Below the pieces are notes generated by a model. The model made no database searches and was not told the origin of the DNA. It worked only from the letters and a program-made list of their open reading frames with translations. A stretch of 64,000 nucleotides of DNA from an uncultured Clostridia bacterium. GTDB lineage: Bacteria > Bacillota > Clostridia > Oscillospirales > Acutalibacteraceae. The DNA is taken from contig CAKMIX010000002.1 in the NCBI GenBank assembly GCA_927362715.1, positions 62,001 to 126,000 on the forward strand, read 5' to 3'. Made by a program: the position numbers and the translations under genes. Shown here one piece after another: positions 16,421 to 25,511 of this stretch (positions are counted from its first letter, which is position 1; every line of letters begins with the position of its first letter).

Positions 16421-16870
16421 ATGAACTTAAGTAAAGAGATCGCCGATCTGCTATTGCAGATGCTGGGTGAGAACGGCACGGTGGAGATCCGGCGCAACGA
16501 TTTGGCAGAACAGCTCGGCTGTGTGCCCAGCCAGATCAACTATGTGCTGTCCTCGCGCTTTACGCCCGAGCACGGCTACATCGTCGAAAGCCGCCGCGGC
16601 GGCGGGGGATACATTAAAATCACCCGCGCCTCATACAATTACGAGACGCTGAAGATGCACCTCGTCAATTCCATCGGCGACGAGATCGACGAAAAAACCT
16701 GCCGCGCAAATCTCGAGAATCTCTGCAGCAGCGGGGTGCTCACGCGAAAGGAGGCGCGTCTGATCTTTTCCGCGCTGCGCGACCACGTCTACCGCGACGT
16801 CCCCAAAGAGCTGCGCGGGAAGCTGCGCGCGGCCATATTCAAGCAAATGCTTTTGGTGACTATGCAATAG
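16421..16870 (+). CDS. ctsR: Transcriptional repressor CtsR
   Basis: 149 residues. CtsR represses class III heat-shock genes (clp genes) and is released on heat or when McsB acts. The N-terminal winged helix includes the conserved Gly-rich wing RRGGGGYIKI, which reads the heptad DNA; the C-terminal dimer domain follows. GAAGGTG lies upstream of ATG 16421. Two CtsR boxes around its own promoter indicate autoregulation. Confidence 0.95.
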   Translation: MNLSKEIADLLLQMLGENGTVEIRRNDLAEQLGCVPSQINYVLSSRFTPEHGYIVESRRGGGGYIKITRASYNYETLKMHLVNSIGDEIDEKTCRANLENLCSSGVLTRKEARLIFSALRDHVYRDVPKELRGKLRAAIFKQMLLVTMQ

Positions 16871-16905
16871 CTTTTGGTTACCGTGTTACAAAGGAGTGTT
16901 TTATT

Positions 16906-17412
16906 ATGCTGTGTCAAAATTGCGGAAAACATGAAGCGACTACCCATATTAAGCGCATCGTCAACGGTGCTGCAACCGAAGCGCACCTGTGCGCCGATTG
17001 TGCCAAGAGTCTCGGCTATCAAAACGCCTTTTCCGACTTCGGGTTCGGCTTTTCCGATATGCTCAGCTCGTTCTTTGAGCCGGTCGGCATCGGGGCGCTG
17101 AGCAACAGCGTGCTGCGCTGCGAAAAATGCGGCTGCTCGTTCAACGACATCGTAAAAAGCGGCAAGATCGGCTGCGCCGACTGTTATGAAACGTTTTACG
17201 ACAAGCTGATGCCCTCAATCGAGCGCATCCACGGGCGCACCCGCCACGAGGGCAAGATCGCAAACGGCTCGCCCGTGCAGAAAAAAAACACCAAGCTTGA
17301 GGAACTGAAAGAACAGCTGCAAGCGGCTGTCAACTTGCAGGATTACGAAACCGCCGCAAAACTGCGGGACGAGATCAAGGCACTCGAAGAGGAGGACAAG
17401 AAGAATGGCTAA
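16906..17412 (+). CDS. mcsA: McsA, zinc-binding activator of McsB
   Basis: 168 residues. Paired CxxC zinc-binding motifs occur at Cys3/6, Cys29/32, Cys72/75 and Cys90/93, with a UVR motif at the C-terminus (about 130-163). McsA stimulates the protein-arginine kinase McsB and protects CtsR/ClpC control. AAAGGAG precedes ATG 16906. It overlaps mcsB by 8 bases. Confidence 0.93.
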   Translation: MLCQNCGKHEATTHIKRIVNGAATEAHLCADCAKSLGYQNAFSDFGFGFSDMLSSFFEPVGIGALSNSVLRCEKCGCSFNDIVKSGKIGCADCYETFYDKLMPSIERIHGRTRHEGKIANGSPVQKKNTKLEELKEQLQAAVNLQDYETAAKLRDEIKALEEEDKKNG

Positions 17413-18403
17413 ATGGTATCTCGGCGAAGGCGAACAAAGCGATGTGGTCATCAGCACGCGCATCCGCCTGGCAAGAAACCTCAAACAGTACCCGTTCCCC
17501 GCACGGCTGGATACCAAAAGTCGGCTCGCGGTCAACGAGGTGATCCGAAAGGCGATACCCGCTGCGGCAAAGCTGCAATATATCGAAATGAAAACGCTTA
17601 CCCAAGCGCAAATCGTCTCGCTTGCGGAAAAGCACATCATCAGCCCCGAATTCGCCTCCTCTGCGGACGGCCGCGCGCTGCTGCTGTCCGAGGATGAAGA
17701 GATCAGCATCATGCTCAACGAAGAGGATCATATCCGCTTGCAGGTCATGCTGCCGGGGCTCGCGCTGGAAAACGCCTATGATACTGCCGACAAGCTGGAT
17801 ACCGCGATCAATGAGCAGGTTGAATTTGCCTTTGATGAACGGCTCGGCTACCTGACGCAGTGCCCGACCAATATCGGTACAGGGCTGCGCGCGTCGGTGA
17901 TGCTGCATCTGCCCGCGCTCACAGCTGCAAACCGCATCGGTGCGCTCGGCTCGACCATCTCGAAGCTGGGGCTCACCATCCGCGGCGCATACGGCGAGGG
18001 CTCGGCGCCCATGGGCGACTTGTATCAGGTCAGCAACCAGGTGACGCTGGGCATCTCCGAAAAGGCGGCGATCACGAACCTCAAGACCATCGTGCTGCAA
18101 ATCGCCGCGCAGGAACGTGCCGTGCGCGAGGAGATGCTGAAAACGCCCGAAGCACAGGATTCGGTCTTTCGGGCATACGGCATCCTCAAATCGGCAAGAA
18201 TACTCAATACGAAAGAATTTATGGAGCTTATCTCCCGCGTGCGGCTTGGCGCAGTCGGCGGACTTCTGCCCATCGATGCGAAGGTCGCGAACGAGCTGAT
18301 GATCGCCATGCAGCCCGCGAACCTCAATGCACGCGCGGGCAAAAATCTCGATGCGCGTGAACGCGATGAGCAGCGCGCAAAACTGGTGCGGGAAAGTCTG
18401 TAA
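17405..18403 (+). CDS. mcsB: Protein-arginine kinase McsB
   Basis: 332 residues, guanido-phosphotransferase fold. McsB phosphorylates Arg residues to mark proteins for ClpCP and inactivates CtsR. The signatures VVISTRIRLARNL (14-26) and CPTNIGTGLRASV with its catalytic Cys are intact. AAGAAG precedes ATG 17405 inside the mcsA end, which indicates translational coupling. Confidence 0.95.
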   Translation: MAKWYLGEGEQSDVVISTRIRLARNLKQYPFPARLDTKSRLAVNEVIRKAIPAAAKLQYIEMKTLTQAQIVSLAEKHIISPEFASSADGRALLLSEDEEISIMLNEEDHIRLQVMLPGLALENAYDTADKLDTAINEQVEFAFDERLGYLTQCPTNIGTGLRASVMLHLPALTAANRIGALGSTISKLGLTIRGAYGEGSAPMGDLYQVSNQVTLGISEKAAITNLKTIVLQIAAQERAVREEMLKTPEAQDSVFRAYGILKSARILNTKEFMELISRVRLGAVGGLLPIDAKVANELMIAMQPANLNARAGKNLDARERDEQRAKLVRESL

Positions 18404-18440
18404 AACGGCTTTCCCGATCACGGGAAAGGACGGATGACAT

Positions 18441-20936
18441 ATGTTTAAATTCACGGGCTTTACGGAAAAAGCCAACCGCGCTTTAAACAAGGCGGTGCAG
18501 GCGGCAGAAAGCATGGGCCACACCTACATCGGCAGCGAGCATCTGCTTTTGGGGCTGCTGTCTGACAAGACCACGGTGGCAGGCGCCGTGCTTGCCGCAC
18601 GCCATATCCAATATGACAATATCGAAAATTATATCAAGCAGGCGGTCGGCGTGGGCGTGCCCACCGAGCTTGTCCCCGACGATTTCACCCCGCGCAGCAA
18701 GCGCATCATCGAAACGGCGGTGCAGCTCGCGCGCGGCATGGGGCAGGCGCTTGTCGGTACCGAACACGTGCTGCTCGCCATCGTGCGCGAACCGGACTGC
18801 ATGGCGGCACAGATGCTCGCACAGTCGGGCGTGTCTTTGCAGGAGATCGTGAACGACGTTTCCAAAAGCGTTATGGGCGGCGCGACAGCACCTGCCAAAA
18901 ACGGCGAGGAAGCGTCGGACGGCACGACACTGTCGCAGTTCGGCAGAGATCTGACGAAGCTTGCCAAAGAGGGGAAGATCGACCCCGTTATCGGCAGACA
19001 GAAGGAGATCGAGCGGGTTATTCAAATTTTGAGCCGCCGCACGAAAAACAATCCCTGCCTGATTGGCGAACCCGGTGTCGGCAAGACCGCCATTGCTGAG
19101 GGCTTAGCGCTCAAGATCGTGTCGGGCGAAGTGCCCGAGATGCTCAAAAACAAGCGGATCATCTCGCTTGATCTGACGGGCATGGTCGCGGGTACAAAGT
19201 ACCGCGGCGACTTTGAAGAACGCATCAAGAAGGTCATCGATGAAGTCAAAGCGGCAGATGACATCATCCTGTTTATCGACGAGGTGCACACGCTCGTCGG
19301 CGCGGGCAGTGCAGAGGGCGCGGTGGATGCCGCCAATATCTTAAAGCCTTCGCTTGCACGCGGTGAGCTGCAGGTCATCGGTGCCACGACGCTCGAAGAA
19401 TACCGCAAGAATATTGAAAAGGATGCCGCGCTGGAACGCCGGTTCCAGCCCATCATCGTCGGCGAACCGAGCGAAGAAGAGGCAATCGAGATCCTCAAAG
19501 GGCTTCGCGATAAATACGAGGCGCACCACAAGGTGAAGATCACGGACGAGGCCATCAACGCCGCGGTGAAACTCTCTTCGCGCTACATCGGCGACCGTTA
19601 TCTGCCGGATAAGGCGATCGACCTGATCGACGAAGCGGCGTCGCGTGTAAAATTGCAAACCTTTACAGCCCCGCCTGAGTTGAAAACGCTCGAAGAACAG
19701 AAAAAAGAGATCGAAGCGGAAAAGCAGTCCGCCGTCAATGCGCAGGAATTCGAGCGCGCCGCAGAGCTTCGCGACCGTGAGAAGCAGATCTCCGCAGAAT
19801 TGGAAGAAAAACAGGCAGCCTGGAAGAAGCAGACGGGCAAGAGCCGCGACGAGGTCGGTGAGGCCGAGGTCGCGCAGATCGTGGCGTCCTGGACGGGTAT
19901 CCCCATTACCCAGCTGACCACCGAGGAAAGCGAACGCCTTTTGCATTTGGAGGATGAACTGCACCGCCGCATCGTCGGGCAGGAGGAAGCCGTCAAGGCG
20001 GTCTCCCGTGCCATCCGCCGCGGCAGGGTGGGCTTAAAAGACCCGAAGAAGCCGATTGGCTCATTCATCTTCTTAGGACCTACGGGTGTCGGTAAGACCG
20101 AGCTTTGCAAGGCGCTTGCCGCTGCGATGTTCGGCGACGAAAACGCCATGATCCGGCTGGATATGTCCGAATACATGGAGAAGCACACCGTCTCGCGTTT
20201 GGTCGGTTCGCCGCCCGGCTATGTCGGGTACGAAGAAGGCGGCCAGCTGACGGAAAAAGTGCGCAGAAAGCCGTATTCGGTCGTCCTGTTCGACGAGATC
20301 GAAAAAGCGCACCCCGACGTGTTCAACATGCTGCTGCAAATTCTGGACGACGGCATTTTGACCGACTCCCAAGGCCGGCGCGTGGACTTCAAAAACTGCA
20401 TTATCATCATGACCTCCAACGTCGGTGCACGGCTTATTACAGATAAACAAACCGCGTTCGGCTTTGCCGACAGCTCTGAAGAAGGCGAGCGCAACGATGC
20501 AAAGATCAAAGAAGCGGTCATGGGAGAGCTTCGCAACACGTTCCGTCCGGAATTCCTCAACCGTGTGGACGACATCATTGTGTTCCATCGTTTGACAAAG
20601 CCGCAGATCAAGGAGATCGCCTCGCGCCTGCTCGGCAACCTGCAAAAACGCATCGAATCCATGGATATCCATGTATCCTTCACTGACGATGCGGTCGAAA
20701 AGATCGCGGACGCGGGTTTCGACGAAGTCTACGGGGCGCGTCCTCTGAAACGTGCGATCCAAAGCCGGATCGAAGATGAGCTTTCCGAAGCAATGCTGCG
20801 CGGTGAAGTGAAAGCACAGCACAGCTATACCTGCCGCGTCGCAGGCGATGGCTTTGTGTTCACGGAGGACGGCGCATTGCCCGAAACAACGGGATCGACT
20901 AAGGCCGCCGAGCCGCCCGAAAAAAATGAGGGATGA
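18441..20936 (+). CDS. clpC: ATP-dependent Clp protease ATPase subunit ClpC
   Basis: 831 residues. ClpC is a Hsp100 unfoldase that feeds ClpP. Two Clp-N repeats (about 1-145) precede AAA module 1 (Walker [10 protein letters not shown], 209-217). A UVR/middle domain lies around 415-455, where McsB and MecA-type adaptors dock. AAA module 2 (GPTGVGKTE, near 546) and the C-terminal D2 small domain follow. GGAAAGGA lies upstream of ATG 18441. It is the last gene of the ctsR operon; no clear terminator hairpin follows before the SOS-type promoter at 20941. Confidence 0.96.
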   Translation: MFKFTGFTEKANRALNKAVQAAESMGHTYIGSEHLLLGLLSDKTTVAGAVLAARHIQYDNIENYIKQAVGVGVPTELVPDDFTPRSKRIIETAVQLARGMGQALVGTEHVLLAIVREPDCMAAQMLAQSGVSLQEIVNDVSKSVMGGATAPAKNGEEASDGTTLSQFGRDLTKLAKEGKIDPVIGRQKEIERVIQILSRRTKNNPCLIGEPGVGKTAIAEGLALKIVSGEVPEMLKNKRIISLDLTGMVAGTKYRGDFEERIKKVIDEVKAADDIILFIDEVHTLVGAGSAEGAVDAANILKPSLARGELQVIGATTLEEYRKNIEKDAALERRFQPIIVGEPSEEEAIEILKGLRDKYEAHHKVKITDEAINAAVKLSSRYIGDRYLPDKAIDLIDEAASRVKLQTFTAPPELKTLEEQKKEIEAEKQSAVNAQEFERAAELRDREKQISAELEEKQAAWKKQTGKSRDEVGEAEVAQIVASWTGIPITQLTTEESERLLHLEDELHRRIVGQEEAVKAVSRAIRRGRVGLKDPKKPIGSFIFLGPTGVGKTELCKALAAAMFGDENAMIRLDMSEYMEKHTVSRLVGSPPGYVGYEEGGQLTEKVRRKPYSVVLFDEIEKAHPDVFNMLLQILDDGILTDSQGRRVDFKNCIIIMTSNVGARLITDKQTAFGFADSSEEGERNDAKIKEAVMGELRNTFRPEFLNRVDDIIVFHRLTKPQIKEIASRLLGNLQKRIESMDIHVSFTDDAVEKIADAGFDEVYGARPLKRAIQSRIEDELSEAMLRGEVKAQHSYTCRVAGDGFVFTEDGALPETTGSTKAAEPPEKNEG

Positions 20937-20940
20937 CCTC

Positions 20941-20968
20941 TTGACAAACGGGGAATTCTCCTTATAAT
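20941..20968 (+). promoter_or_regulatory. Strong sigma-A promoter of the lysis cassette
   Basis: TTGACA (20941-20946), a 16-base spacer and TATAAT (20963-20968): both hexamers are perfect. It lies only 5 bases after the clpC stop, so clpC and this cassette are separately controlled. Confidence 0.85.
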
Positions 20969-20981
20969 AGAATATGCAAAG

Positions 20982-20995
20982 CGAACAAATGTTCG
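20982..20995. promoter_or_regulatory. lexA box: SOS (LexA/DinR-type) box
   Basis: CGAACAAATGTTCG is a perfect CGAAC-N4-GTTCG palindrome. It matches the Gram-positive SOS consensus CGAACRNRYGTTYC at 13 of 14 positions. It covers about +8 to +21 relative to the predicted transcription start, a repressing position. Confidence 0.75.
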
Positions 20996-21001
20996 AAACA
21001 G

Positions 21002-21079
21002 AAAACAGCACCTTGCGCTTTATGCGTATAGGTGTTGTTTTCGTTTCGGCCAAGGTAAGGATCTGATGGCCTTGCCTTT
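21002..21079 (+). promoter_or_regulatory. Structured leader with two stem-loops
   Basis: Stem-loop 1: AAAACAGCACC (21002-21012) pairs with GGTGTTGTTTT (21031-21041), 11 bp with one G-U pair, followed by CGTTT. Stem-loop 2: AAGGTAAGG (21052-21060) pairs with CCTTGCCTT (21070-21078), 9 bp with one G-U pair, followed by TTT. Either could attenuate transcription before the first gene at 21096. Confidence 0.5.
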
Positions 21080-21095
21080 AAGAAAGGAGAATCCA

Positions 21096-21521
21096 ATGAC
21101 CATTTCCTACGAGACTGAACCCATCGTGCTCACCGAGGGCGAATATCTGTATTTGACAGAAGCGCTTGAGCCGCTGACCGGCGAGCAGGTACAGGACGGC
21201 GCTGTGGCACGCTTTGTGGTGCGCAGCCGGCAGGAGGTGCTGCGCCAGGTCGTACAGTGCGTGCTGGAGGGGGAACTGACCGACGAAGAGCGCGCCGTAG
21301 CAAAGCTGCTGTTTATGGAGGGCGAGAGCATCACCGGTGCGGCGCGCCGCTGTGCGCTGACACGCGGGCGTGTGTATACGCTCGCACAATCCGCAGGGAA
21401 AAAGCTCGAAATGTATCTGAAGTATCCGTTTTTACTGGACTTCAGCCTTGCCCATCCCGCTAAACCCATTGCGGAGCTTGTCAAACAATACGGAGGTGCC
21501 GTATGCAGCAGAATATCGTGA
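21096..21521 (+). CDS. Sigma-70 region 4 / HTH-like phage regulatory protein
   Basis: 141 residues. The central part (about 70-125) reads as a helix-turn-helix of the sigma region-4 type: LTDEERAVAKLLFMEG, then SITGAARRCALTRGRVYTLA, and a following helix. Such proteins activate late genes in phages (ArpU or sigma-like). Family assignment is moderate because no diagnostic region-2 motif is present. AAAGGAGA precedes ATG 21096. The end overlaps the next gene by 19 bases. As first gene behind the SOS box it may regulate the cassette or act elsewhere. Confidence 0.55.
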   Translation: MTISYETEPIVLTEGEYLYLTEALEPLTGEQVQDGAVARFVVRSRQEVLRQVVQCVLEGELTDEERAVAKLLFMEGESITGAARRCALTRGRVYTLAQSAGKKLEMYLKYPFLLDFSLAHPAKPIAELVKQYGGAVCSRIS

Positions 21522-23125
21522 CCGTAGAAGTCCCTGCGGCACTGCCCGAACCTGCGCAGGATCTGCTTGCAGGCAATATGTATGAGCACAACGCAACTGT
21601 GCTGGAATTCGTGCTCGATGAAGCGCTCGTTTCGGCAAACTATAGGTATTATTTGGAATTTGTGACCGTTTCGGGCGTGTCGCGCACCAAATACTTTACG
21701 CCGGACGAAGAACGCAAGATCCGCTTCTCCGTCCCGCAGGAGATCTCTGCACAAATGACTGCCCTGTGCGTGCTCAATATCGTGCAGGTGTCCGGCGACG
21801 GTGTGACCGAACAGCTCATCAAAGCGCAGACCGTTCGGCTGTATTTTTCGCCGCTGGAGAACACGGAAAAACGCCTGTGCGCCGATTATGCATTTACGAT
21901 CAACAGCCTGCTTGCCGCGATCGAAAACGGCACGTTCAAAGGCGATAAGGGCGATAAAGGAGATGCCTATATCCTGACGGACACGGATAAAACCGAAATC
22001 GCTTCGCACGTGGACGAGGCGTTTTACGGTCTGCCCATGCAAAAGCGCATGACGGTGCGGGAGCTTGCAAGCCTGCCGCTGTCCGCAGACAGCGGCGCGG
22101 TGCAGAGCCTTTGCGTTTCGCCGGCAGCGGATACACTGCCGGGCTTGACGGACGTTCTGGTCGCGGCGGGGGAAAATCAGATCGCCTGGCTTTTAGACAG
22201 CAAGCAGTATACGGCGTTTATGCTGGATGAGGCCTACTATGCCTATGCTTGCTTAACCTTAACGCCCGGTAAGGAATATGTATGTGTCAAGGCAAATGCG
22301 CATTTGTCGGAATATACGCATACCTATTTGCGCATAGACGAAAAAAACTACTGGCTTTGTCACAAAACCGATGTGCGGTTTACGCAGAATTGTTTCACGT
22401 TTACCGCGCCGGAGAACGGGGTGTGCTACCTTTACAGCACCTATGTCTATGGCTCCGAGGAAAATTACCGGGAAGTGCTCGCGACGGATTGGCTGGGACT
22501 CGGGATCTATGAAGCGGATCAGGTTCTGCTGCTGCAAAAGAATTTTGCGGAACCGCTGCGTGCCGTCGGCGGCTTTGCAGACAGCTTTGATTTTACGACA
22601 GGTGCGCTGACGCGCCGCACACAGCCTGTTACACTGACCGCCGATATGCTTTCCGGCGATGTGCCCGACGCTTTGCAGAGCGGCGAGCACACGGCGTATC
22701 GCTACCGGCTCACGCTGCCCGAATCGCTTCCCGCACGGCATATGAACGGCACGGCGGTGCTCTGTTCATGCCTGCCCGCAATGCAAAGCGACGTCGCGAC
22801 GGCGGAGGAATACACGGACTATTTGGAAGCGACAGGCAATACCGAAGGCGTGTTTCTGGATGCGTCGAACGTGCTTTCGCTTTTGTCGGAACAGCCTGCC
22901 GATCAGATCGAGAGCTGGCTGGCTTCTGCCGCCCCCGTGCTTTTGTATGCAACGTCGGACCGTGTGACGGCGGGGGAACCGCAGCAGCTTTCTCTGCCGC
23001 AGACGGTGCGGCAGATCCGGGTCTCGCCGCCTGCGCTTTGTGCCGATGTCGCCTATGCTGCCGACCTCTCGGCGGTCGCGTCAGATTTTGAGTCAAGGAT
23101 CGCAGCGCTTGAGAATATGCTGTAA
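21503..23125 (+). CDS. Phage tail / baseplate-like structural protein
   Basis: 540 residues. No catalytic motif is visible. A beta-rich N-terminal domain (1-140) is followed by a short collagen-like GDKGDKGD stretch (147-154), typical of phage tail fibre and receptor-binding proteins. A Tyr/Leu-rich beta region fills the middle, and the end (ADLSAVASDFESRIAALENM) is predicted to be a trimeric coiled coil, as in many minor tail proteins. No signal peptide. CGGAGGTG precedes ATG 21503. Being next to an endolysin and a holin supports phage origin; the ligand is unknown. Confidence 0.6.
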   Translation: MQQNIVTVEVPAALPEPAQDLLAGNMYEHNATVLEFVLDEALVSANYRYYLEFVTVSGVSRTKYFTPDEERKIRFSVPQEISAQMTALCVLNIVQVSGDGVTEQLIKAQTVRLYFSPLENTEKRLCADYAFTINSLLAAIENGTFKGDKGDKGDAYILTDTDKTEIASHVDEAFYGLPMQKRMTVRELASLPLSADSGAVQSLCVSPAADTLPGLTDVLVAAGENQIAWLLDSKQYTAFMLDEAYYAYACLTLTPGKEYVCVKANAHLSEYTHTYLRIDEKNYWLCHKTDVRFTQNCFTFTAPENGVCYLYSTYVYGSEENYREVLATDWLGLGIYEADQVLLLQKNFAEPLRAVGGFADSFDFTTGALTRRTQPVTLTADMLSGDVPDALQSGEHTAYRYRLTLPESLPARHMNGTAVLCSCLPAMQSDVATAEEYTDYLEATGNTEGVFLDASNVLSLLSEQPADQIESWLASAAPVLLYATSDRVTAGEPQQLSLPQTVRQIRVSPPALCADVAYAADLSAVASDFESRIAALENML

Positions 23126-23226
23126 CAGGGGATTTTGTGTGGAAAATCATGCGGATCCCAATCGTTTATCCGCCATATTGTTTTGCAATAACATTTTGAG
23201 ATGGCAAAATGCATATCACGCCTTGT

Positions 23227-23270
23227 CCGGCTACAACAGGGATCACGTGATATTTTATTTTTGTAGCCGG
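23227..23270 (+). promoter_or_regulatory. Hairpin directly upstream of the endolysin ribosome site
   Basis: CCGGCTACAA (23227-23236) and TTGTAGCCGG (23261-23270) form a perfect 10-bp stem whose 24-base loop contains the palindrome ATCACGTGAT (23242-23251). The stem ends immediately before AAAGG, the ribosome site of the GH25 gene. It may therefore control endolysin translation or be a protein-binding site. Confidence 0.6.
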
Positions 23271-23282
23271 AAAGGTTATGGA

Positions 23283-24158
23283 ATGCACATGGATATTTTA
23301 TACAAAGGCATCGACGTGTCGAAATGGCAGGGCACGATCGATTGGAAAAAAGTCAAAAACGCAGGCGTGCAGTTTGCCATGCTGCGCGCGGGCTACGGCC
23401 GGTACGAAGGGCAGAAGGACGAATACTTCGAGGAAAATTACAAGAACGCAAAAGCAGCGGGATTGCCGGTCGGCGCGTACCACTTCAGCTACGCCAAAAC
23501 CGCGGAGCAGGCAAAGGCAGAGGCGGCATACTGCAAAAAGCTGCTGGCGGGCAAAAGCTTTGAATTCCCCATCGCCTATGATGTGGAGGACGACGGACAG
23601 GCATCGCTGTCGAAGGAAGAGGTCAGCGCCATTGTAGACGCATTCTGCTCCGAAATGGAGGCGGCGGGTTATTATGTCTGCGTGTATATGAATCTGTCGT
23701 GGCTCAATTCCAAGCTCACCGATGAGATCTTCCAAAAGTACGACATCTGGCTCGCACATTGGACAAAGGCAACGAGCTTTGCACGCAGCTACGGATTGTG
23801 GCAGTATACGTCCGACGGCGCGGTGGACGGTATATCGGGCAGGGTCGATCTCGACTACGCCTACAAAAACTACCCGAACATCATGCGCGTCAACGGGCTT
23901 AACGGCTTTAAGCGCGAGGGCGCATCGGGCGGCAGCAGCGGATTTACCGCACGCACGATGGTCGCGCTCGACAATACGCCGCTGTATGCGTCCGCAACGG
24001 CAAAAACGCCTGCGGCGTATAAATCCGGCACCTTTTACCTGTATGACGGCAAGGAGATCAGCGGCCGTTACCGCATCACGAACACGCCTGAACGTGCGGG
24101 TAAGACCCCGATCGGCGAAAACGTTACGGGCTATGTCAACAAAAGCGACTTGAGGTGA
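23283..24158 (+). CDS. GH25 muramidase (phage-type endolysin)
   Basis: 291 residues. GH25 lysozymes cut the MurNAc-GlcNAc bond of peptidoglycan. Motifs are GIDVSKWQGTIDW (start of the barrel, Asp11) and IAYDVEDDG, with the Asp100/Glu102 DXE catalytic pair. The C-terminal 65 residues (about 226-291) look like an SH3-type wall-binding domain (VALDNTPLYAS...GYVNKSDL). No signal peptide, so release needs the adjacent holin. ATG 23283 sits 7 bases after AAAGG; ATG 23289 is an alternative. Confidence 0.9.
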   Translation: MHMDILYKGIDVSKWQGTIDWKKVKNAGVQFAMLRAGYGRYEGQKDEYFEENYKNAKAAGLPVGAYHFSYAKTAEQAKAEAAYCKKLLAGKSFEFPIAYDVEDDGQASLSKEEVSAIVDAFCSEMEAAGYYVCVYMNLSWLNSKLTDEIFQKYDIWLAHWTKATSFARSYGLWQYTSDGAVDGISGRVDLDYAYKNYPNIMRVNGLNGFKREGASGGSSGFTARTMVALDNTPLYASATAKTPAAYKSGTFYLYDGKEISGRYRITNTPERAGKTPIGENVTGYVNKSDLR

Positions 24159-24163
24159 CCGCT

Positions 24164-24430
24164 TTGGCGGAACAGGATTTGTATGCCCACAGGATCGCAA
24201 AACTGGAAGAGGACGTCAAGCATCTGTATTCCAAAACAAACGGATTCGCCATCACCAGCGCCGAAATGAACGCCAAGCTCGACAACGTGCTCGTCACGCT
24301 CGGGGAGCTCAAAGAGAGTATCAAAGCGGTGCGCGAGCGTCCGGTGCGGCTTTGGGATAAGCTGATTTTCGCCATACTCGCGGCGGTGGGTACGGGCATC
24401 GGCACGGCAATTTTGTATGCAGTCCGTTGA
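24164..24430 (+). CDS. Coiled-coil protein with C-terminal membrane anchor (XhlA-like)
   Basis: About 88 residues. A long coiled coil (about 8-60) precedes one C-terminal membrane helix (LIFAILAAVGTGIGTAILYAV). This layout matches phage XhlA/hemolysin-type accessory lysis proteins that sit beside holins. TTG at 24164 is preceded by GAGGTGA; GTG at 24155, overlapping the GH25 stop, is an alternative start. Function in lysis is inferred from position and topology. Confidence 0.68.
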   Translation: MAEQDLYAHRIAKLEEDVKHLYSKTNGFAITSAEMNAKLDNVLVTLGELKESIKAVRERPVRLWDKLIFAILAAVGTGIGTAILYAVR

Positions 24431-24442
24431 AAGGAGAGAAAA

Positions 24443-24691
24443 ATGGAATTTCTGGATTTTATTCTGGAGCACGCGCTGGTGCTTATCCCCGTGCTCAATG
24501 TACTCGGTCTGATTTTTAAAAAGACCGAAAAAATACCCGATAAATGGATCCCGCTCATTTTGCTTGGGTTTGGACTGGCGGGTGCGTTTGCCATCCTTGG
24601 CTTTTCCGCAGACGCAGCGGTGCAGGGCGTTTTGGTCACAGGCGTCGCCGTTTACGGCAACCAGGTCGTCAAGCAACTCAAGGCAAAATAG
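24443..24691 (+). CDS. Phage holin
   Basis: 82 residues, with two to three hydrophobic segments and a short basic C-terminal tail (VVKQLKAK). Small phage holins open the membrane so endolysin can reach the wall. GAAAGGAG precedes ATG 24443. It is last in the cassette, 12 bases after the coiled-coil gene, with a terminator behind it. The exact holin family is not certain from sequence alone. Confidence 0.8.
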   Translation: MEFLDFILEHALVLIPVLNVLGLIFKKTEKIPDKWIPLILLGFGLAGAFAILGFSADAAVQGVLVTGVAVYGNQVVKQLKAK

Positions 24692-24702
24692 AGGCTGTAA
24701 GC

Positions 24703-24741
24703 AAGCGCCCGGAAGACCTTTGTGTTTTCCGGGCGCTTTTT
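24703..24741 (+). terminator. Terminator of the lysis cassette
   Basis: AAGCGCCCGGAA (24703-24714) pairs perfectly with TTCCGGGCGCTT (24727-24738), followed by TTTTT. It separates the phage-like cassette from the polysaccharide operon. Confidence 0.88.
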
Positions 24742-24806
24742 GCGATTTTTATGCATTTTGTGCAAAAATTACAGACCAGTTTCAGAGCAGAGCGCCTTTG
24801 ATTTTA

Positions 24807-24835
24807 TTGACATTTCCATAGAAAAACGGTATTAT
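24807..24835 (+). promoter_or_regulatory. Sigma-A promoter of the polysaccharide locus
   Basis: TTGACA (24807-24812), a 17-base spacer and TATTAT (24830-24835). It is the only strong promoter before the first transferase of the 23-kb locus. Confidence 0.8.
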
Positions 24836-24868
24836 CTATATGTATATACGCTTAAGGGGGATACAGGT

Positions 24869-25504
24869 TTGTATAAGCGTTTTAAACGTATAATGGATGT
24901 GCTGGCGGCTTTGTCGGCTTTGGTGCTGCTGTCTCCGCTTTTGCTGGCAGCGGCTCTTTGTGTGCGCCTGTCCTCTAAGGGCCCCGTGATCTTCAAGCAG
25001 GAGCGCATCGGCAAGGACGGCAAGGTGTTCCGCATTTATAAATTCCGTTCTATGTGCGTCGGCGCCGAGCAGACGGGCAGCGGGGTGTATTCCGGAAAGG
25101 GGGACCCCCGCGTTACAAAGGTCGGCAGATTTCTCCGTGCGACCAGCCTTGACGAGCTCCCGCAGCTTGTCAATATCCTAAAAGGCGAAATGAGCTTCAT
25201 CGGGCCTCGGCCGCCGCTTACCTATCACCCCTGGCCGTATGGAGAATACACGGCTGAACAGCGCCGGATGTTTGAAGTGCGCCCGGGCATGACCGGTTGG
25301 GCGCAGGTCAACGGGCGCAAGGGCGTGGAGTGGAACCATCGAATCGAACTGAACGTTTGGTATGTGGATCATCTGTCCCTGCGGTTGGATCTGAAGATAT
25401 TGTTCCTGACGTTTTACCGGGTCTTCAAGAACGAAGATAATGTGAACACCGAAGCAACGGTGCAGAAAGAACCTGCAGTTCAAAAGGAAAAAGAAAGCGT
25501 GTAA
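24869..25504 (+). CDS. Polyprenyl-phosphate sugar-1-phosphate transferase (priming glycosyltransferase)
   Basis: 211 residues of the bacterial sugar transferase family (monotopic phosphoglycosyltransferase). It moves a sugar-1-phosphate to undecaprenyl phosphate, the first step of repeat-unit assembly. A reentrant hydrophobic helix lies at about 9-33. The conserved [26 protein letters not shown] and [11 protein letters not shown] motifs are intact. TTG start at 24869 is preceded by AAGGGGG; no ATG with a ribosome site exists upstream. The tail (about 195-211) is Lys/Glu-rich. The sugar is not certain; a FucNAc-type precursor is possible given CapEFG downstream. Confidence 0.9.
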   Translation: MYKRFKRIMDVLAALSALVLLSPLLLAAALCVRLSSKGPVIFKQERIGKDGKVFRIYKFRSMCVGAEQTGSGVYSGKGDPRVTKVGRFLRATSLDELPQLVNILKGEMSFIGPRPPLTYHPWPYGEYTAEQRRMFEVRPGMTGWAQVNGRKGVEWNHRIELNVWYVDHLSLRLDLKILFLTFYRVFKNEDNVNTEATVQKEPAVQKEKESV

Positions 25505-25511
25505 TTTTCCA

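Noticed and set aside
21945..21970. Short tandem GGCGATAAGG-type repeat as a CRISPR or VNTR.
   Set aside because: It encodes only three collagen-like triplets inside a coding frame and is too short for an array.
20937..24741. Calling the cassette a complete prophage or a tailocin (R-type).
   Set aside because: No sheath, tube, baseplate, portal, capsid or integrase genes are present; only a single tail-like gene and lysis genes.
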